64,000 nucleotides of DNA from Phoenix dactylifera. Lineage: Eukaryota > Streptophyta > Magnoliopsida > Arecales > Arecaceae. Shown piece after piece: positions 23,460-36,010 of the stretch (its first letter is position 1; every line of letters begins with the position of its first letter). Under the pieces are notes generated by a model. That model saw only the letters and a list, made by a program, of their open reading frames with translations, made no database searches and was not told where the DNA came from. Where the stretch lies: assembly GCF_009389715.1 (NCBI RefSeq), contig NW_024067847.1, positions 1 through 64,000 of the forward strand. The letters run 5' to 3'. Position numbers and translations under genes: made by a program.

Positions 23460-24460
23460 TGTTTCTTAAACAAAGGTGGTATGAGTTGTAAGAGTTTTTC
23501 CGAAATGGATGCTTTTTTGCAGTAAACAAGTGTATTGTGCTTGATGTTACTTCAAGGCACATGAAAATAGTAAATCCAAATAGCTCCTACAATGTTCTGT
23601 GACTTCAATTTGCCTCATCATTTGAGAAGAGTTTGGAGGTGAAGGAAGAGTAAACAAGCAGTTCAAGTCATCCATGCACGCCTTGTGGTTGGCATTGTCT
23701 TCTAGTTTATCATCTGATCAATGAGCTCTTATTAGGGTATAAACTGTGTTTTATGTGTCACATGCCATATAGGAAGCTGGTTCAGTCGTAATATGATGCT
23801 GCCACCCAAGCAGCACCTAACTCATTTCCTTCCAAATACATGTTTTGTTTTGTTTTCATCACATACAAGCATTTGCACTAAAATACTTGTTAGAAGAATT
23901 GGAAACTTATGCATTTTTATGTAAACAAAAAAAAAATCTCAAATAAGTTTTCACAGTGCCATTTCAACTCATATCCATGCCAAAATTCAACTAAAGAGAA
24001 TTTATGAGCTTCAAAGTCTGTGCATTATCAAATGATTTTCAAAATAATAAAAGGATGGCTTAACATGTATGTATATCCACCCCAAAAACGAAGAGTTCTG
24101 AGTACCATGCAGCACCATTCTTCCAGCAATATATAATTGTTAAATATAGAGCAATATTCTTGTCAATAGTCTACCATATATCTGTATATCTTTTATTGAA
24201 AAATTTTCATTTCAGGTGCCATTAATGCAGAGAAAGCATATATTTACTTAAAAAAGAGTACATCAATATGATAACAACACTTGTAATAAAGAAGTAAAAC
24301 CTTTGTCATTTCAAACAAGCATTAAAATTGGATTGAGGACATGCTGAGACCAGGCTCCTAAAACATCTGTTGAATTCAGAGCACCAACAGGATCCAAATT
24401 CTATAATGACCTTTAATTTGATCGGTTTTTAGAATAAATCAGTAAACAAATGGAATTTTG
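23460..24460. other. 3' flank of the PPR gene, no gene seen
   Basis: AT-rich sequence with the likely 3' untranslated region of the PPR gene up to roughly 23760. No coding potential or defined repeat was found before the LTR-related sequence at 24461. Confidence 0.5.
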
Positions 24461-24665
24461 AGTTGGCGGGTGGCGGTCCATCGGCGAGCGGCATCCTTCG
24501 GAGAACCTGCAAAAAGCCGGCGACCGGAGTTTCCGGCGCCGGCCCTCCGATGCTTAAGTCAGAGGGGGTGAGTGTATGGAGGGGGAGAAAAATATATTCC
24601 GGAGTTTCAAAGTCCAGCCCCCTCTAAGATGGAGGGGTTCCCCTTTTATAGAGGGGTACAGGGGG
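24461..24665 (-). repeat. LTR fragment at the left end of the minus-strand Gypsy element
   Basis: About 205 bp nearly identical in order to 26809-27013, with scattered substitutions and small changes (for example CAGAGGGGGTGAG against CAGAATAGGCGAG). It lacks the terminal LTR bases at both ends. Confidence 0.7.
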
Positions 24666-25189
24666 GTCTGGAGCAAGATTGAGCCGAAGATTGACGGTGA
24701 GGAGCTTCCTATACTCGGTCAGGAGATTACGTGCGAGGTCGAGGGAACCTCGGCTCGTGATCGATTCAGGAGAGCATCCCGGCCTTAGTCGGGGTTTCGT
24801 TGACCGTCCTGTAATATAAGCAAGTAAGCACAATGATGTAGGTGCTGGGTAGGATATACCTCTCGCACCATCGGAGTTGGGCATCTCATGTTGAGGCAAG
24901 CGACTCCGCTCTAAAGTTGGCTTTCAGCGGTGTTCTTTGGCCTATAGTCTGTTTTAGGCGCGCCTGCACACCAGGGGGTCCGCGTAGGTACTACCCCTGG
25001 GTCGTGCATTACGGGGGTCCGCATGGGTGCTACCCCGTCGTTGAAGGCCTCGGGGGTCCGCGTGGACGCTTCGGAGGGGTCTTTCTCCTGGTTGGATCTT
25101 CAGCTGAACTTCCTCCTCCGATAGTGTTGATGGTACTGGCGATAGGCCTGTTCTCATTTAGATTTTCGGGCAGTGCGGCGTTTTGCACT

Positions 25190-26415
25190 GGCCTCCTTTC
25201 CTCACGTCGGTTCCGCACAAACCGGTTGAGTACCCCGCGGCGGATAAGTGTCTTGATCTCATCCCGGAGCTAGAAGCAATCTTCCGTGTCGTGGTCGTGG
25301 TCCCAGTGGAAGCGGCAATACTTCCTAAGATCATGCCGAGCTCCGGTATCCCGCATCGGGGGTGGAGGTCGGAACTAGTTTCGACCTTCTATCTCCATTA
25401 GGATCTCTGCCCGGGGAACATTGAGGGGAGTGTAGTTCTCATACTTTCCTGAAGGCACTCGTGGCTGCGGTGGAGATCTTGGTCGAGGCGGGGACCTTGG
25501 TCGAAGCTGTTCCCGCTGCCGAGGTGGACTCCTTAGCCGAGGCAGGTTCTTATCTCGGCGGGGAGACCGGCTTCTCGGGCGGCCGCGCTCATCGCGGCGT
25601 TTCTTCTGCTTCTTTAAGGCCTGCTCGGTCGTGCCCCGTCTGGAGGTGATAGCCTCTTTGGCCTTCGCATACTTCCGAGCTCGGACCAGCATTTCAGTGA
25701 AGTCGGCGGGGAAGCTCCTCTCGATGGAGAAGAGGAACCTGTAGGATCGAGCCCCAGTCTTAAGTGTCGACATGGCTATCGACTAGTCAAGCTCGCAGAC
25801 TTCCCAGGTTGCGGCGGTAAAACGGTCGAGATAATCCTTTAAGGACTCCCCCTCCTTTTGTTTGATGTCGAGGAGGGAATCCGACGTTCGCCGCTGATGT
25901 CGGCTAGCAGCAAAGTTGGTGGCGAACTGCCTGCCGAGCTGCTCGAAAGAGGATACTGTGCTCGGTTTCAATTCAGAAAATCAGAGTCGAGCTGTTCTCC
26001 GAAGAGTTGTTGGGAAGGCCTTGCAGAGCACAGCTTCCGAGGACCCCTGCAATGCCATGAGGGCTCGGTAACTTTCCAAATGGTTGAGGGGGTCGGCAGC
26101 TCTATTGTAGGGCTCCACCTGGGACATTTTGAACCTCGGTGGGACCAGCTCATCCTCGATCTGGCGGAAAAATGGGGACTTAGTGGTAAACTCAAAGTCA
26201 CCCTCGCGCCTTACCTTCCTACTGTGGAGCGCTTCAATCTGGCGCTCAAGCTTCTCGACTTTCCTGTCGAGCTCCCCAACCTGGAGGATTATCATAGTAG
26301 TCTGCTCCGACTCATGTCGGTCCGGGGCTGACTCAGCTTCCGAGCGCTGCGGCCTTCTGTCTACGCTCCCCCTGGCAGTTCTCTCCGAGGAGACGCTCGG
26401 GCTGAGCCTTGGCAA
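25190..26415 (-). pseudogene. Gypsy gag remnant (frame-broken)
   Basis: Minus-strand pieces read in order: an Arg/Ser-rich N-part, PYNRAADPLNHLESYRALMA near 26110, SSFEQLGRQFATNFAASRHQ followed by SLLDIKQKEGESLKDYLDRF at 25950-25815, MSTLKTGARSYRFLFSIERS from 25773, an RSPPR-type repeat at about 25580-25430, and near 25290 a His/Cys motif reading FHWDHDHDTEDC. This order is that of plant Gypsy gag. A frame change at about 25975 and stops at about 25782 and 25375 break it. Confidence 0.75.
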
Positions 26416-26756
26416 CAGCGTCGTTCTCCATCGTTGGCTCTCGAGGAGCTATGGGGATTTTGGCCCTAGAGCACCAGTCCGTTTGGAGGAAGCACTGGCT
26501 AGACCTGAGCCTGTGGAGGCAGCATAGGTGGGGCTCCCTCATGTTGCAAGCCTTGGACGGCTGCGGCCAAGGCTTGAACCTGCAGCACCAGGATATTGAA
26601 CTATTTCGGCTGGACTTGGGGAACTGAGTCAGCCGGAGGCGGCGAATTCTGGACAGAGTGTCCAAGACTTGGTGGGAGACGCCGGAAGGCATTGGAGGCT
26701 CCTTTGCTTCTCAACTTCATAGCCACAACTCGGGCCCTTCCTCTAGTGCCAACTGT

Positions 26757-27632
26757 TGCTGGAAATTGGACCCGGGGGCGACTAGTGGCTGAGAAGGAGG
26801 AGCTCCGGCGTGAGTTGGCGGGTGGCGGTCCGTCGGCGAGCGGCGTCCTCCGAGGGACCTGCAGAAAGCCGGTGGCCGGGGTTTCCAGCGCCGGCCCTCC
26901 GATGCTTAAGTCAGAATAGGCGAGTGTATGGAGGGGGAGAAAAATATATCCTAGAGTTTCAGAGTCCAGCCCCTTCTAAGATGGAGGGGTTCTCTTTTTA
27001 TAGAGAGGTACAGGATTACCTGTGATGTGACGGGGCAAACGGGTTACCATCATGATTGAGCATGTCGTATGAATTAATGTACGACCGTGTGAATTAATGC
27101 ATTGTCGTAGGAGATCAGGCCAGAACCAATGAGTCGTCGTGACTGATCGGACGTAGCCAAGCAGGTCAGCTGTTTGCTGTGGAGGGCTTGAGATCTGTAG
27201 ATAGCACGCGCATTGATTGTTGAGTGAGCCGGAGATCAGTGGAGGCCATGTGCATTAATTATTGAGTGGTCCGGAGATCAGTGGAGGCCATGCGCATTAA
27301 TTGTTGACAGCAGTAGCAGGGCGTGGTCCTTGGTCGAGCTACAGAAGGATGTGACCGCTGCAGGTGGATAGCGAGGTCGGACTTCCGAAGTCGAGGATGC
27401 CGAGGTCGGGTGCCCAGGTCGGGCATCAGATCGAGAGCCCTAAGGTCGGGCTTCCATTTAAGCATCTTGAACTCGGACACCTCCAGGTCGGACGCCCTCA
27501 GGTCGGGCGACTGCAGGTCGGACGCCCTCAGGTCGGGCGCCTCCAGGTCAGACGTCCTTAGGTCGGGCGCTTTCGTCACGTGCCGGCGATGCATTCATGG
27601 GTTTCTGGGTCGATCTGCTTTTCCCCCCAACA
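26757..27632 (-). repeat. 5' LTR of the minus-strand Gypsy element
   Basis: About 876 bp. On the minus strand it starts TGTTGGGGGGAAAAGC and ends CCAGCA. It contains the 15-bp tandem array at 27485-27574 and the segment repeated at the left end of the element. The TATAAA-like word at 27000 on plus lies within the shared segment. Confidence 0.55.
27485..27574 (+). repeat. 15-bp tandem repeat, six units
   Basis: Units of the form AGGTCGGACGCCCTC / AGGTCGGGCGACTGC follow each other exactly every 15 bases. Less regular AGGTCGG units extend left to about 27371. The period is a multiple of three, so a repetitive frame appears on the opposite strand, but nothing suggests that it is translated. Confidence 0.9.
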
Positions 27633-29811
27633 CATATAAATCACTGCTTGGTTGGAGGCGGCATCGGAGCTCTCGAGTGGAAAGAAAGATAACATGGAGA
27701 AGAGAGCTTTCCCTAACCTTTTGGCTCTAGTCTTAGATCGGCTTTCTTTTAGAGATTAGGGAATCTCAGAAAAGAGGGGATTAGATGTGGGGGTTTGATT
27801 GGAGTTTGGCTGAAATGGATTAGAAAGAGAGGAAAGAATGAAACAGTCTTGAGTTTTCCATCTACCGTCTCATGACATGATAGCTTCTCATTAGCACCCA
27901 TATGTTGCACAGCTTCTAGAAATTAGTAAACGTATCCCTCTTGCAAAAGCTTTGCATGTACATAGAATTACAGGAACCCTTTAGGTGGCATTTGGTGATC
28001 TAAATGGTATCATCAAGATGATTATCACCCATGATTTCTTATCCTAGGGTGATCTAATTCCCGATGATTTAAGATCACCATATTTAGTATGCTATATTTC
28101 GGTAAATAAAGATCCCTGGCTATCCACAAATACTTTATTTGGTATTTCATGAAAATCTAAGATTACCAACTATATAATTCCAAAATTACCCCTAACATAT
28201 TCCATAAAAATATATTAATTAATCAAATAGAATATATTATAATAAAATCTTAATATATTGCATAAAAATATGTTTATTAATCCTATAAATTATTAATTAC
28301 ATAAATATATATTCATACTTTGTTATTATAGAATTAATATTTTTATTTATATTTATAATATATTATTCTTTAATACTATCATTTATTTGATTAGGAAAAT
28401 AAGGGTAAATAGAAGTAATATATTAAATGATTTCATATATAGATATAAAGCATAATAATATATTTCTATTATCATTGAAATTGATCTTTGAATAATAATA
28501 TAACAATAATATTGATTAATAATATAATATAATATACATCATACATACAATATATGAAAATATCCTTATAATATTATATAATATATATAATATTAATGTA
28601 ATATATTAATAGTATACAATATATACTAATTTTTTCGGCTAGATTGGGGGGCATTTTTCCATCAAATTTCAGCCTAAGATCATTATTTAGGATGATCTTG
28701 GATATCCGATTTTAAGGACATGTATTCCATCACTAAGGACGGTGATTTAAGAAGCGAGTATGAATTGAAATCACTACCACACAGGATTATTATGGTGCAA
28801 CCAAACACGGTGATCTTATTACCTCCATTACATCACTCTGGTTCTAAGAATGATCGCTCCATACCTAACGTCCTGTTATTATACATAATTTCGTGGGCTT
28901 TTGACATTCTAATTTCTGAGCATAAGCTTCATAGGAAATTTTGCTTTTGTAGTTTAATTCTTGCGTTTCTCATCATAAAATTCTTCCTGAAAGCTCTTGC
29001 TACCTGGAGAATCAGCATTGCTACAAAGGTGACCTTAAATGTTAGGAATCCTGATTCTATACTTTACTAGTATTTGAGAATGGGAGCTATCTAGATATGC
29101 TAGAACCTGCATAGACTTGAGTTCATAGTTCTTGCATTAGAAGCTACCAACGGAAAATGTTTCACACCAAGCACCACATTGCACATGAAAAAAAAGACAC
29201 CAACACTGAATGACTGAAACAACCCCAACAGCATTATTTCCTATCAAAGTTCTACCACCCTTGCTGGCCTCTTCATCACCCACGCAAATGATAAGCTCAG
29301 AAAAAAACGGCTCAGTGTCATATGTCTCTATCTCAGAAAAAAGGAACACTGAAAAAAAAAATCTGAAATTAATTTTGAGCAATCACAAGCCATGGATTAT
29401 AACAGGAACTGTCTTCACCGAATCATCATTGTCTTTGCTCTGAGATCGCGGACTGCTGAACAATAAAGACAGCTAAAATAACCAAGCCAGTTAACTTTGT
29501 GTGGTGGAAGCATAAAATCTACCACGAACACAAGGCAAATCTGATGCAACTAAATATGAGAACAAAACATTTGTATCCCAAAGGTGCAGGATCCGATCAC
29601 TTGAAAAAGCCCAATTTGAGACTCAGTTACAAGTGGATTAAAAACTACAAAATAAATTAACATTGGAATGGGTGTTCCATTGCATGCCCATTAAGTTCAG
29701 CAGCTCAAACAATTTTTAGGGGCAAAAACAATCACTCGACAAAAACACGAGCCTCAGCAGGATTTATTAGCTAATGCATAAACATGAACCCGTGCTGGTT
29801 TAATCTCATAA
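27633..29811. other. Gene-free region with AT-rich island
   Basis: Between the Gypsy LTR and NOP56. Section 28190-28630 is nearly pure A+T with ATTAATATAT words. It is bounded by GGTGATCTAAATGGTATCATC at about 27992 and by ACCAAACACGGTGATCTTAT at about 28801, which may be decayed inverted ends of a non-autonomous DNA transposon. The last few hundred bases are the likely 3' untranslated region of NOP56. Confidence 0.4.
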
Positions 29812-32800
29812 TTACTCATTGTCTTCAGTTTTTGCCTTTTTCTTCTTTTTCTTTTTCCTTTCAGTTTCCATTTGGACATCACCGTCCAATTCTTCTTGAT
29901 CCTTCTTCTTCTTCTTCTTTTTGGCAGCCCCATTTTGTTGTGTTTCATGACCATTCGCCCCATTCACTGCTTCTGTAGCCACCCTGTCTTCCTGTTGCTC
30001 CTCTGCCAACTTGTGTTTCTTTTTCTTCGTTTTCTTTTCAGTTTCAGGTTCTGCAGGAGCCTCCCCATCAGAAACAACTCCAGTCTGCTTATCCACATCC
30101 ATGGGCTCACCATTCACAACTTCCCCTTTAGATTTCTTTTTCCTACTTTTCTTCACGGAAGCTTCATCCTTCGTATGTCCATCTGAATTGACAGTTCTTT
30201 TTGTCAGCGCATATCAAAGCCTAGCTTGCTGACTACCACTTGACAATGTGAAAATGAAAGCAGCTTTATTGAAAAATCAGATGTGAGAAAGGTAATAAAC
30301 AAGAAGCAGATGCATTAAGTAACAGAGCAGATTAGAACTAAAAAGGCTAAGGTGTATTGAGAAATTACAAAAATTAGGATTCAATGCTATTGCAAAGTGA
30401 CCAATATCTTCTTCTAGAATCCAAATAAGCTTCTGAACAGATGAAATTAGTATTGGAAGCATCAAAAAACTGACTCTCCAACCAAGAGATGTGTTGTCAA
30501 AGGCACTCCAGGTGCTCGCCTAGGCACTCAGGTGAGGTGAGGAAGCCTCTGAGCACCTCAGCAACCCCCAAGCAAGGTGAGTTTACTATGGTGATGCCTA
30601 GCCGAGCTCTGGGATAGAGCCCAGGAAGCGCCTCTCCAATATCCAGCAAAACTCTTCCTAGCCCTTTTCGCCCATTCTTTTAAAGCTTTGTCAGCTTTAC
30701 TTTTGTCCATTGGAGTTCTTACAAATGAAGGGCTACTCAAGGATATTCAATGATTTACTTCTTTGTGTTATGTTTTTTTTCTTAGAAGCATCAAATGATA
30801 TTTGGGAAGTGATACTTTCCTATCATGTTTGAATTTTTTCAGTTTACTAAAAGATGTCTAGTGGTTTATCTTTGCTGACTTCTGTTTAAAAACATGATAT
30901 GAGAAGTGGCATTTGATGTGATGCTTTGAAAGATGTGAAACATCTAATTACACAATTATGATTTTTGATGTTGAAACTTGCATAACTATTATGATAATGC
31001 CTGTATTGTTTGCATGTAATATTTATTTCTAATATATTTTTGCTGAATTTTTAATAGCTTAGCATCTTGCTTTCTTCAGGCAGGTGCCTTTTTGGTGCCT
31101 AGCGCCCCACAGGCAATACAGAGTCTCGTCACCTTAAAAAAGCCTTTTGTTTTGGCCAACCTTGACAAAGAATAGATGATTATCAATCAGATGAGCATGC
31201 AGTTTATGGACTTGCACACTATGAAAAAAAATGAGAACTTCCAAAATGTCAAAAAGTTCTCTGCTACTGCTGGAGCATTTATGTGTGAAGATTTAGATAG
31301 TGAAAGGCCCATACCATCAGCCTGTTGGGAGACCATATTCTCAACAGCAGCTTTCATCACATCAACATTCTTGCGAGGTGCAACGCCCTTGTCATAGAAG
31401 TCCAATCTCTCTTCAACCTGTCCGCGTAGCTTTTCTCCAAAAATAGACGTATTCATCTCTGAATGTATTATTTACTGATTAATTACAAAACACAATATCT
31501 AGAAAAATATACATGTATAAAAAATGATACATCCTCCACAAACAAAGACTAACCAGAGAAGCAATCGATACGGCAAGCAATAGAACACTTATTCGCAAGG
31601 TAACGAGCTAAACGGCCCTTGTTTCGAGCAGATGCCCGGCCAATAAATGAAGAGTGGAAGATGAGGCCATACTTCGGAGTGTTTCCTCGAGTTTTCAATG
31701 CTCTATAGACATCAAAAGAAAATAATAATGCAAATAATACAAGTTCAACATGATTGAAGTTCGCTAAACTGGCTTGTACTGCAAGTAAATATTTTAAACT
31801 GCAATTTCAGGAAAGGCACGATACCATATCAATTAATCTATTTGGTAAGTGCAAAATATTGAACAAGACCTCTGCAAAAATAACCTAGTTGTTTTACATG
31901 CAAGAGCTGCTTGAACAGTATCCTCCATAGTTTGAAGGAATGTCCAAAATTTACGTTCATAAGATGACTCAAATTTCGAGCACACCCTATCCCTGTATAG
32001 ATGGTGCCTTTTCTTTTTCTTTTTTTTTTTCATTGAATGACCAAGGTTGATGCTAACCTCGTATGACTAAAGGCGAAGGTGCTAGGGTGGGAAATTTAAC
32101 CTGAAAAGTGCCTTCTCAGCACCAAGTATCTGAAGAGTAGACGAAGGACATTTTGCTAGATTTGAAAGACTCCCAGCATGGGAAATCAAACGAGCACCAA
32201 CAACTTCACCTATAAGAGATGTGAGATTTGGTGCTATATCATTCATTTTTGTGACAAGATACTCGTACAGCTTCTTCCTATATTCAGAGAGATCCATGAC
32301 TCTCTGAGCAAACTGCTGAACATTAATCAGATCAATTGGAGACAGGTCCTGTCCTGAAAAGGCGAGAAGAAGAATAAATGGAGGATAACACTTCAAAATA
32401 TTACAACAGGAAAGTGGTCTCATATTATGTGTTACCCATGGATGCTTTAGCTGCTTCTACAATTTCTTTTGCCTTGTCCTCATCACCTACTATGTCTGCT
32501 AATGCAGGGATATGATTATCACATAACTCTGATTTGTTCTCCACAAACTTTGCAATTTTGGCATATAGATAGTTGTCATTTATGATCTTCACCAGCTCTG
32601 GGAAATGCCAAGAGTACCATTCTCTGCACAATGAGGTAAATCAAATGTTTAGAGGCAATTTTCACCACTGCATGGATTAAAAATAAGGTCTATGTAAGAC
32701 CAGGTGTAAGACCAGGTCACCATTGCACATCTCGGTAGCATATAGAATTCCAGACATTTTTTTCCTTGCAAACTTATAAAATTACTAAGCGTATATTGAC

Positions 32801-35077
32801 CTACTTAGCAACTTAGATATACCCCCAACCTGAAAAGGGGAAAACACTAGCTTTCTCCTATTCCATAATCTCGAGTTGCACAAGCCTAAGATACATAATC
32901 AGTGATTATATACCATGAAACAGATAAGACATTTACAATGAGAATTGATTCTGAGGCCTCAACATGTCTATTTCACTTGTACAGTTCTTTAAAAGAATAA
33001 TAATAAAAGGCGGATCTATTTTCTAACATTTTTATTGTCTTAAACAATTGGACTAATAAAAATTTATGCATAAAGAGTCTGGGACAGCTTCAACCAAAAT
33101 CGGCCATCAACAAAAACAGTCATCTGCAGCCAGACATAATTAGACCCTTGTCCTCCACATATAAGGCATGCCATGCATCAATTATTATTGTGTTAACTAT
33201 CAACAATAAGCACAAAATTTTCATCAGCCATTCTACAAAATGTAGCTAGTCATCTGCAAAATCATATAATGAGAGCAAAAAAAGATAATCATGCACAAAT
33301 AGATCTTATAGCGGCAAGGAGACAAGGCTAGCTAGGCTTGGCGCAATCCCTTTGTATTAGGTTCAGGTTAGCACCTATTGTGTATTAGTTGACATCAACT
33401 GATATCACTCTACCTTGTGTCAAATTTCTCATAACAGTAAAACATGCAGCATTATATAAGGAGATAACCGATATTTGATCAACGGAAAATGCTTTGCATC
33501 CCCGTTAGCGTGCCGTGGCCTGGTTTTTTGCGAGTGCAAAATGGATGCTACAGCCCTTCATGAACCACCGATCCCCGTATATGGTGCACAAACCCAGTTT
33601 GGCACTCATTCTGGAGGTTTCAAATACTAGTACTGGAGCTCATAGCAGTTTTTTGTCGGAATGTTAAGGTATAGATAGACACAAAGGATGCCAACACATT
33701 GTATACTAGTGCCGTAAACCTGCCGAAATGGTATGCTACCATTATACAATCCCATTTGCTAGTAGAAATGATGTTAATTCATTGTCAACATTGATAAAAC
33801 CGTGTTTTCTCTTTTCCTATTCATTCATCAACACCAGCTGTCAAACTTTCGACCCTAATTGATCTTCTTCTTTCTCGAACAGATTTTTCGGACTTGAACA
33901 AGAATTGGTCAAAAAAACCCCGTTCCTCCATTGAGAATCATTGATACAGCTCACCATTTCTTCCATTATCTCATATATAATAAATGGGTTGGTCTTTAAA
34001 AAGAAGGAACAGCCTTGTTGATGAATAGGAGATCCTATAAAATGAAAACCGTTTCGTAAACAAATCAGTGTCTTGTCTGAATGGAGAATAGCAAACATGC
34101 GCCATACAACCCACTTAACTGATTGAAGCAATTTACTTAAACGTTTAAAGAATAAGTTATGACACAGACAATACAAAAAAAAATGAACTCCAGGGGAAAG
34201 ATAGATAGAGCTTTTAGCACGTAACCAATTGGATCATTTAACCTAGTGCTCAAACACAGACTAGAGCATTCTGGAAAACAAACCTGACTCTCATGGAGAA
34301 GGTGTTAACATCCTTGTCGAGTGTATCGAGGAGAAATATGGCCTGAATAACCATGTTATCCACCCGATTAACATTAAACTTGACCTTCGCTCTGCTGTAA
34401 CTATGCCCCAACCCTAATTGAGCCTTCTCCAAATCTGACGGCTATAACGACAAACAACATGAACAGAAAAACATTATTTTTCCATGAAAAGTCAGTAGAA
34501 TTTATAACAGAGATAAACTACTGAATCAAGTGGGAAAATGCAACCTTTAAGTCTTTAATGAACCTGTCGAAATGCAACCTCACACCACGAAGGAGCTCGA
34601 GTACGAACTCATTGCTCTGGCAAGGAATCTTCGTAACTTCAAAGATCTGGGACCCAACCTTGGGCTCCGCGACACCGAGGCTTAACTTAGCCTTCTTCCC
34701 CTCTTTTGGTTTCGGGAGGTTGATTTCCAAGAAGTTCCTCAACTCATCGGTCATGAGCCCTAAAAATTTCAATAAAATCCAATAAAAATTATGATATCGA
34801 GCGCTAAATAGGAAAAGCATGGAAGCAAAGGCAGGGTTTTGAGCTCACCTTCGGAGATGGCGTTGCATTGGTTGAGGGCATCAAGGGCGGAGGAGAAGGG
34901 GTGGAAGGCGACGAGTTTGACGACCTTTCCGAAGCGTGTGAGGTCGAGGACGGAGTTCCGGACGGCCTCCGTATTCTGGCCAATCTCGTCGAGGCCATAG
35001 GCCTGGAAGAGGGAGTAACCGGAGGCGGATTCAAAGAGGAGGTAGAGCGCCATCGCCCTGTTGACCGAGGCTTCCAC
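29812..35077 (-). CDS. NOP56: Nucleolar protein 56, box C/D snoRNP core protein (eight exons)
   Basis: NOP56 is a core protein of box C/D snoRNPs, which 2'-O-methylate rRNA in the nucleolus. Exons in transcript order: 35077-34849, 34759-34545, 34441-34284, 32623-32436, 32353-32101, 31702-31554, 31458-31315, 30182-29812. All introns are GT-AG and all phases join, giving 568 residues. A second in-frame Met at 35053 begins MALYLLFES, where most homologues start, so the first eight residues may be untranslated. The N-terminal domain covers about 9-75 ([13 protein letters not shown]), NOSIC about 170-225 ([20 protein letters not shown]) and the Nop domain about 260-400 ([20 protein letters not shown] at 316). 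From about 450 to the end runs a Lys/Glu-rich KKKKK tail, as in plant NOP56/NOP58. The frame is undamaged. Confidence 0.95.
30493..31140. mobile_element. Probable MITE inside the last NOP56 intron
   Basis: The left end TTGTCAAAGGCACTCCAGGTGCTCGCCTAGGCAC and the right end GGTGCCTAGCGCCCCACAGGCAATACAG...AAAAAAGCCTTTTG share GCCTAGGC/GGTGCC words in inverted order. This CGCCTAGGCGCC-rich type is a common plant dispersed repeat. It lies wholly within the intron 30183-31314, so the coding sequence is unaffected. Exact borders and target duplication were not resolved. Confidence 0.45.
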
Positions 35078-35128
35078 GAAGACAGGATTGGAGTTCTAGG
35101 ATTTCTCCTCTCTCCCCCTGTTCTCCGG

Positions 35129-35213
35129 TAGGGTTTTGGAGACGCAAGGGAGGGGAAGAGGGCGAAAGACCGGGGATTTAGGGTTTTAGACGACAGCTGG
35201 GGGGCTAGGGTTT
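35129..35213 (-). promoter_or_regulatory. Three telo-boxes (AAACCCTA) upstream of NOP56
   Basis: On the minus strand AAACCCTA occurs at 35129-35136, 35179-35186 and 35206-35213, that is 52 to 136 bases upstream of the first ATG. Telo-boxes near the transcription start are typical of plant genes for ribosome biogenesis and translation, and NOP56 belongs to that class. Their position fits the promoter or the 5' untranslated leader. Confidence 0.75.
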
Positions 35214-35286
35214 TACAGCCTGGGTCCACGTCGCGGTGCTAGCCTGGAATCTTTAACTCGATCGGGGCCGTCCGATGGATACGACC

Positions 35287-36010
35287 TTTTTTTTCTTTTT
35301 TTTTTCAATTTGCCTTTTGTACAATGGCTCACACAGGATGGGTGCGGTTGTAACTAACAAATTCAGAAGAAGCAAAAAAAAAAAAAAAAAGACACAAAGA
35401 ATCAGGCACAAACACATGATTCTCCTAGATGAAACATTTGGAGTGGTAAGCCACGAAGAAAACAACCTAATTAGTAGTACCGTTCACCTCCTTATAAATA
35501 TGTGTGGCCTAATAAGAGCCACACCCATCCAAGAGTCTACGGATGTCGTGAAACAGCGGTCTTCCATCATCAGCGCATCGCCAACTGGACCTACTCGATC
35601 ATTGTAGCTGAGTTCTCCTCGAGAAAAATACGGTCCACACCCAACACACGCCTTGCATAGATATTGCCCTCCCATTCAGCTCTGCGCTCGTCATTGATGA
35701 CAGACGTATCGAAGATCCGTCAACCTCCAGCCGCCACCAGTTTGGCGTCGTGGTGCTGATCGCTGTAAGAACAGATTAGGAACCTTAGATTTCTATAGTC
35801 GTCCAAGAGGATGATGTTTCAGTAGTGTCGATGACCTCCATCGTATTAAATAAAGCTCTATCCGCCATCACCCTCGGATGCGCCCTACTGTCCTTGAAGA
35901 CTCGGACATTCGACCCTCTCCAGCACGCAAAATTATGGACAACGTTTGGGTTGGTTCCAGTCCAAATGGGCAGCCCAATCTAGTGGGCCACGCGGTCTAG
36001 CAAGACCTAT
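35287..36010 (-). mobile_element. Truncated L1-type LINE, RNase H end, frame-broken
   Basis: Minus-strand translation from about 35960 to 35560 gives, with stops and shifts, FKDSRAHPRVMADRA and then YARRVLGVDRIFLEENSATM, which align with [14 protein letters not shown] and [17 protein letters not shown] of the LINE at 54790. An A-rich tail would be the T-rich tract at 35287-35307 on plus. A separate A18 run lies at 35367-35384. The element sits about 200 bases upstream of the NOP56 start, just behind the telo-boxes. Its 5' end is missing. Confidence 0.65.

Larger units (their letters stand above)
24461..27632 (-). mobile_element. Degraded Ty3/Gypsy retrotransposon, minus orientation, gag only
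   Basis: A direct repeat occurs at both ends: 24461-24665 matches 26809-27013 (GAGTTGGCGGGTGGCGGTCC, CCGATGCTTAAGTCAGA, GGTTCCCCTTTTATAGAG). On the minus strand the complete right-hand LTR starts TGTTGGGGGG at 27632 and ends about 26757 (CCAGCA), followed by TTGGCACTAGAGGAAGGG, a plausible primer-binding site and leader. Gag pieces lie between. No pol is present. The left repeat is only a 205-bp LTR fragment. Confidence 0.7.

Noticed and set aside
24576-25401. Plus-strand open frames up to 143 codons
   Set aside because: They lie antisense to the decayed gag and LTR of a minus-strand Gypsy element and have no independent support.
27259-27594. 111-codon repetitive frame (repeated DLRASDL) on the minus strand
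   Set aside because: It translates the 15-bp tandem array. The repeat period is a multiple of three, so the frame is open by chance.
30183-34283. Possible intron-encoded box C/D snoRNAs in NOP56
   Set aside because: I looked on the minus strand for RTGATGA near a start and CTGA near an end in the larger introns. Only imperfect forms (CTGATGA, TTGATGA) without paired D boxes were seen.
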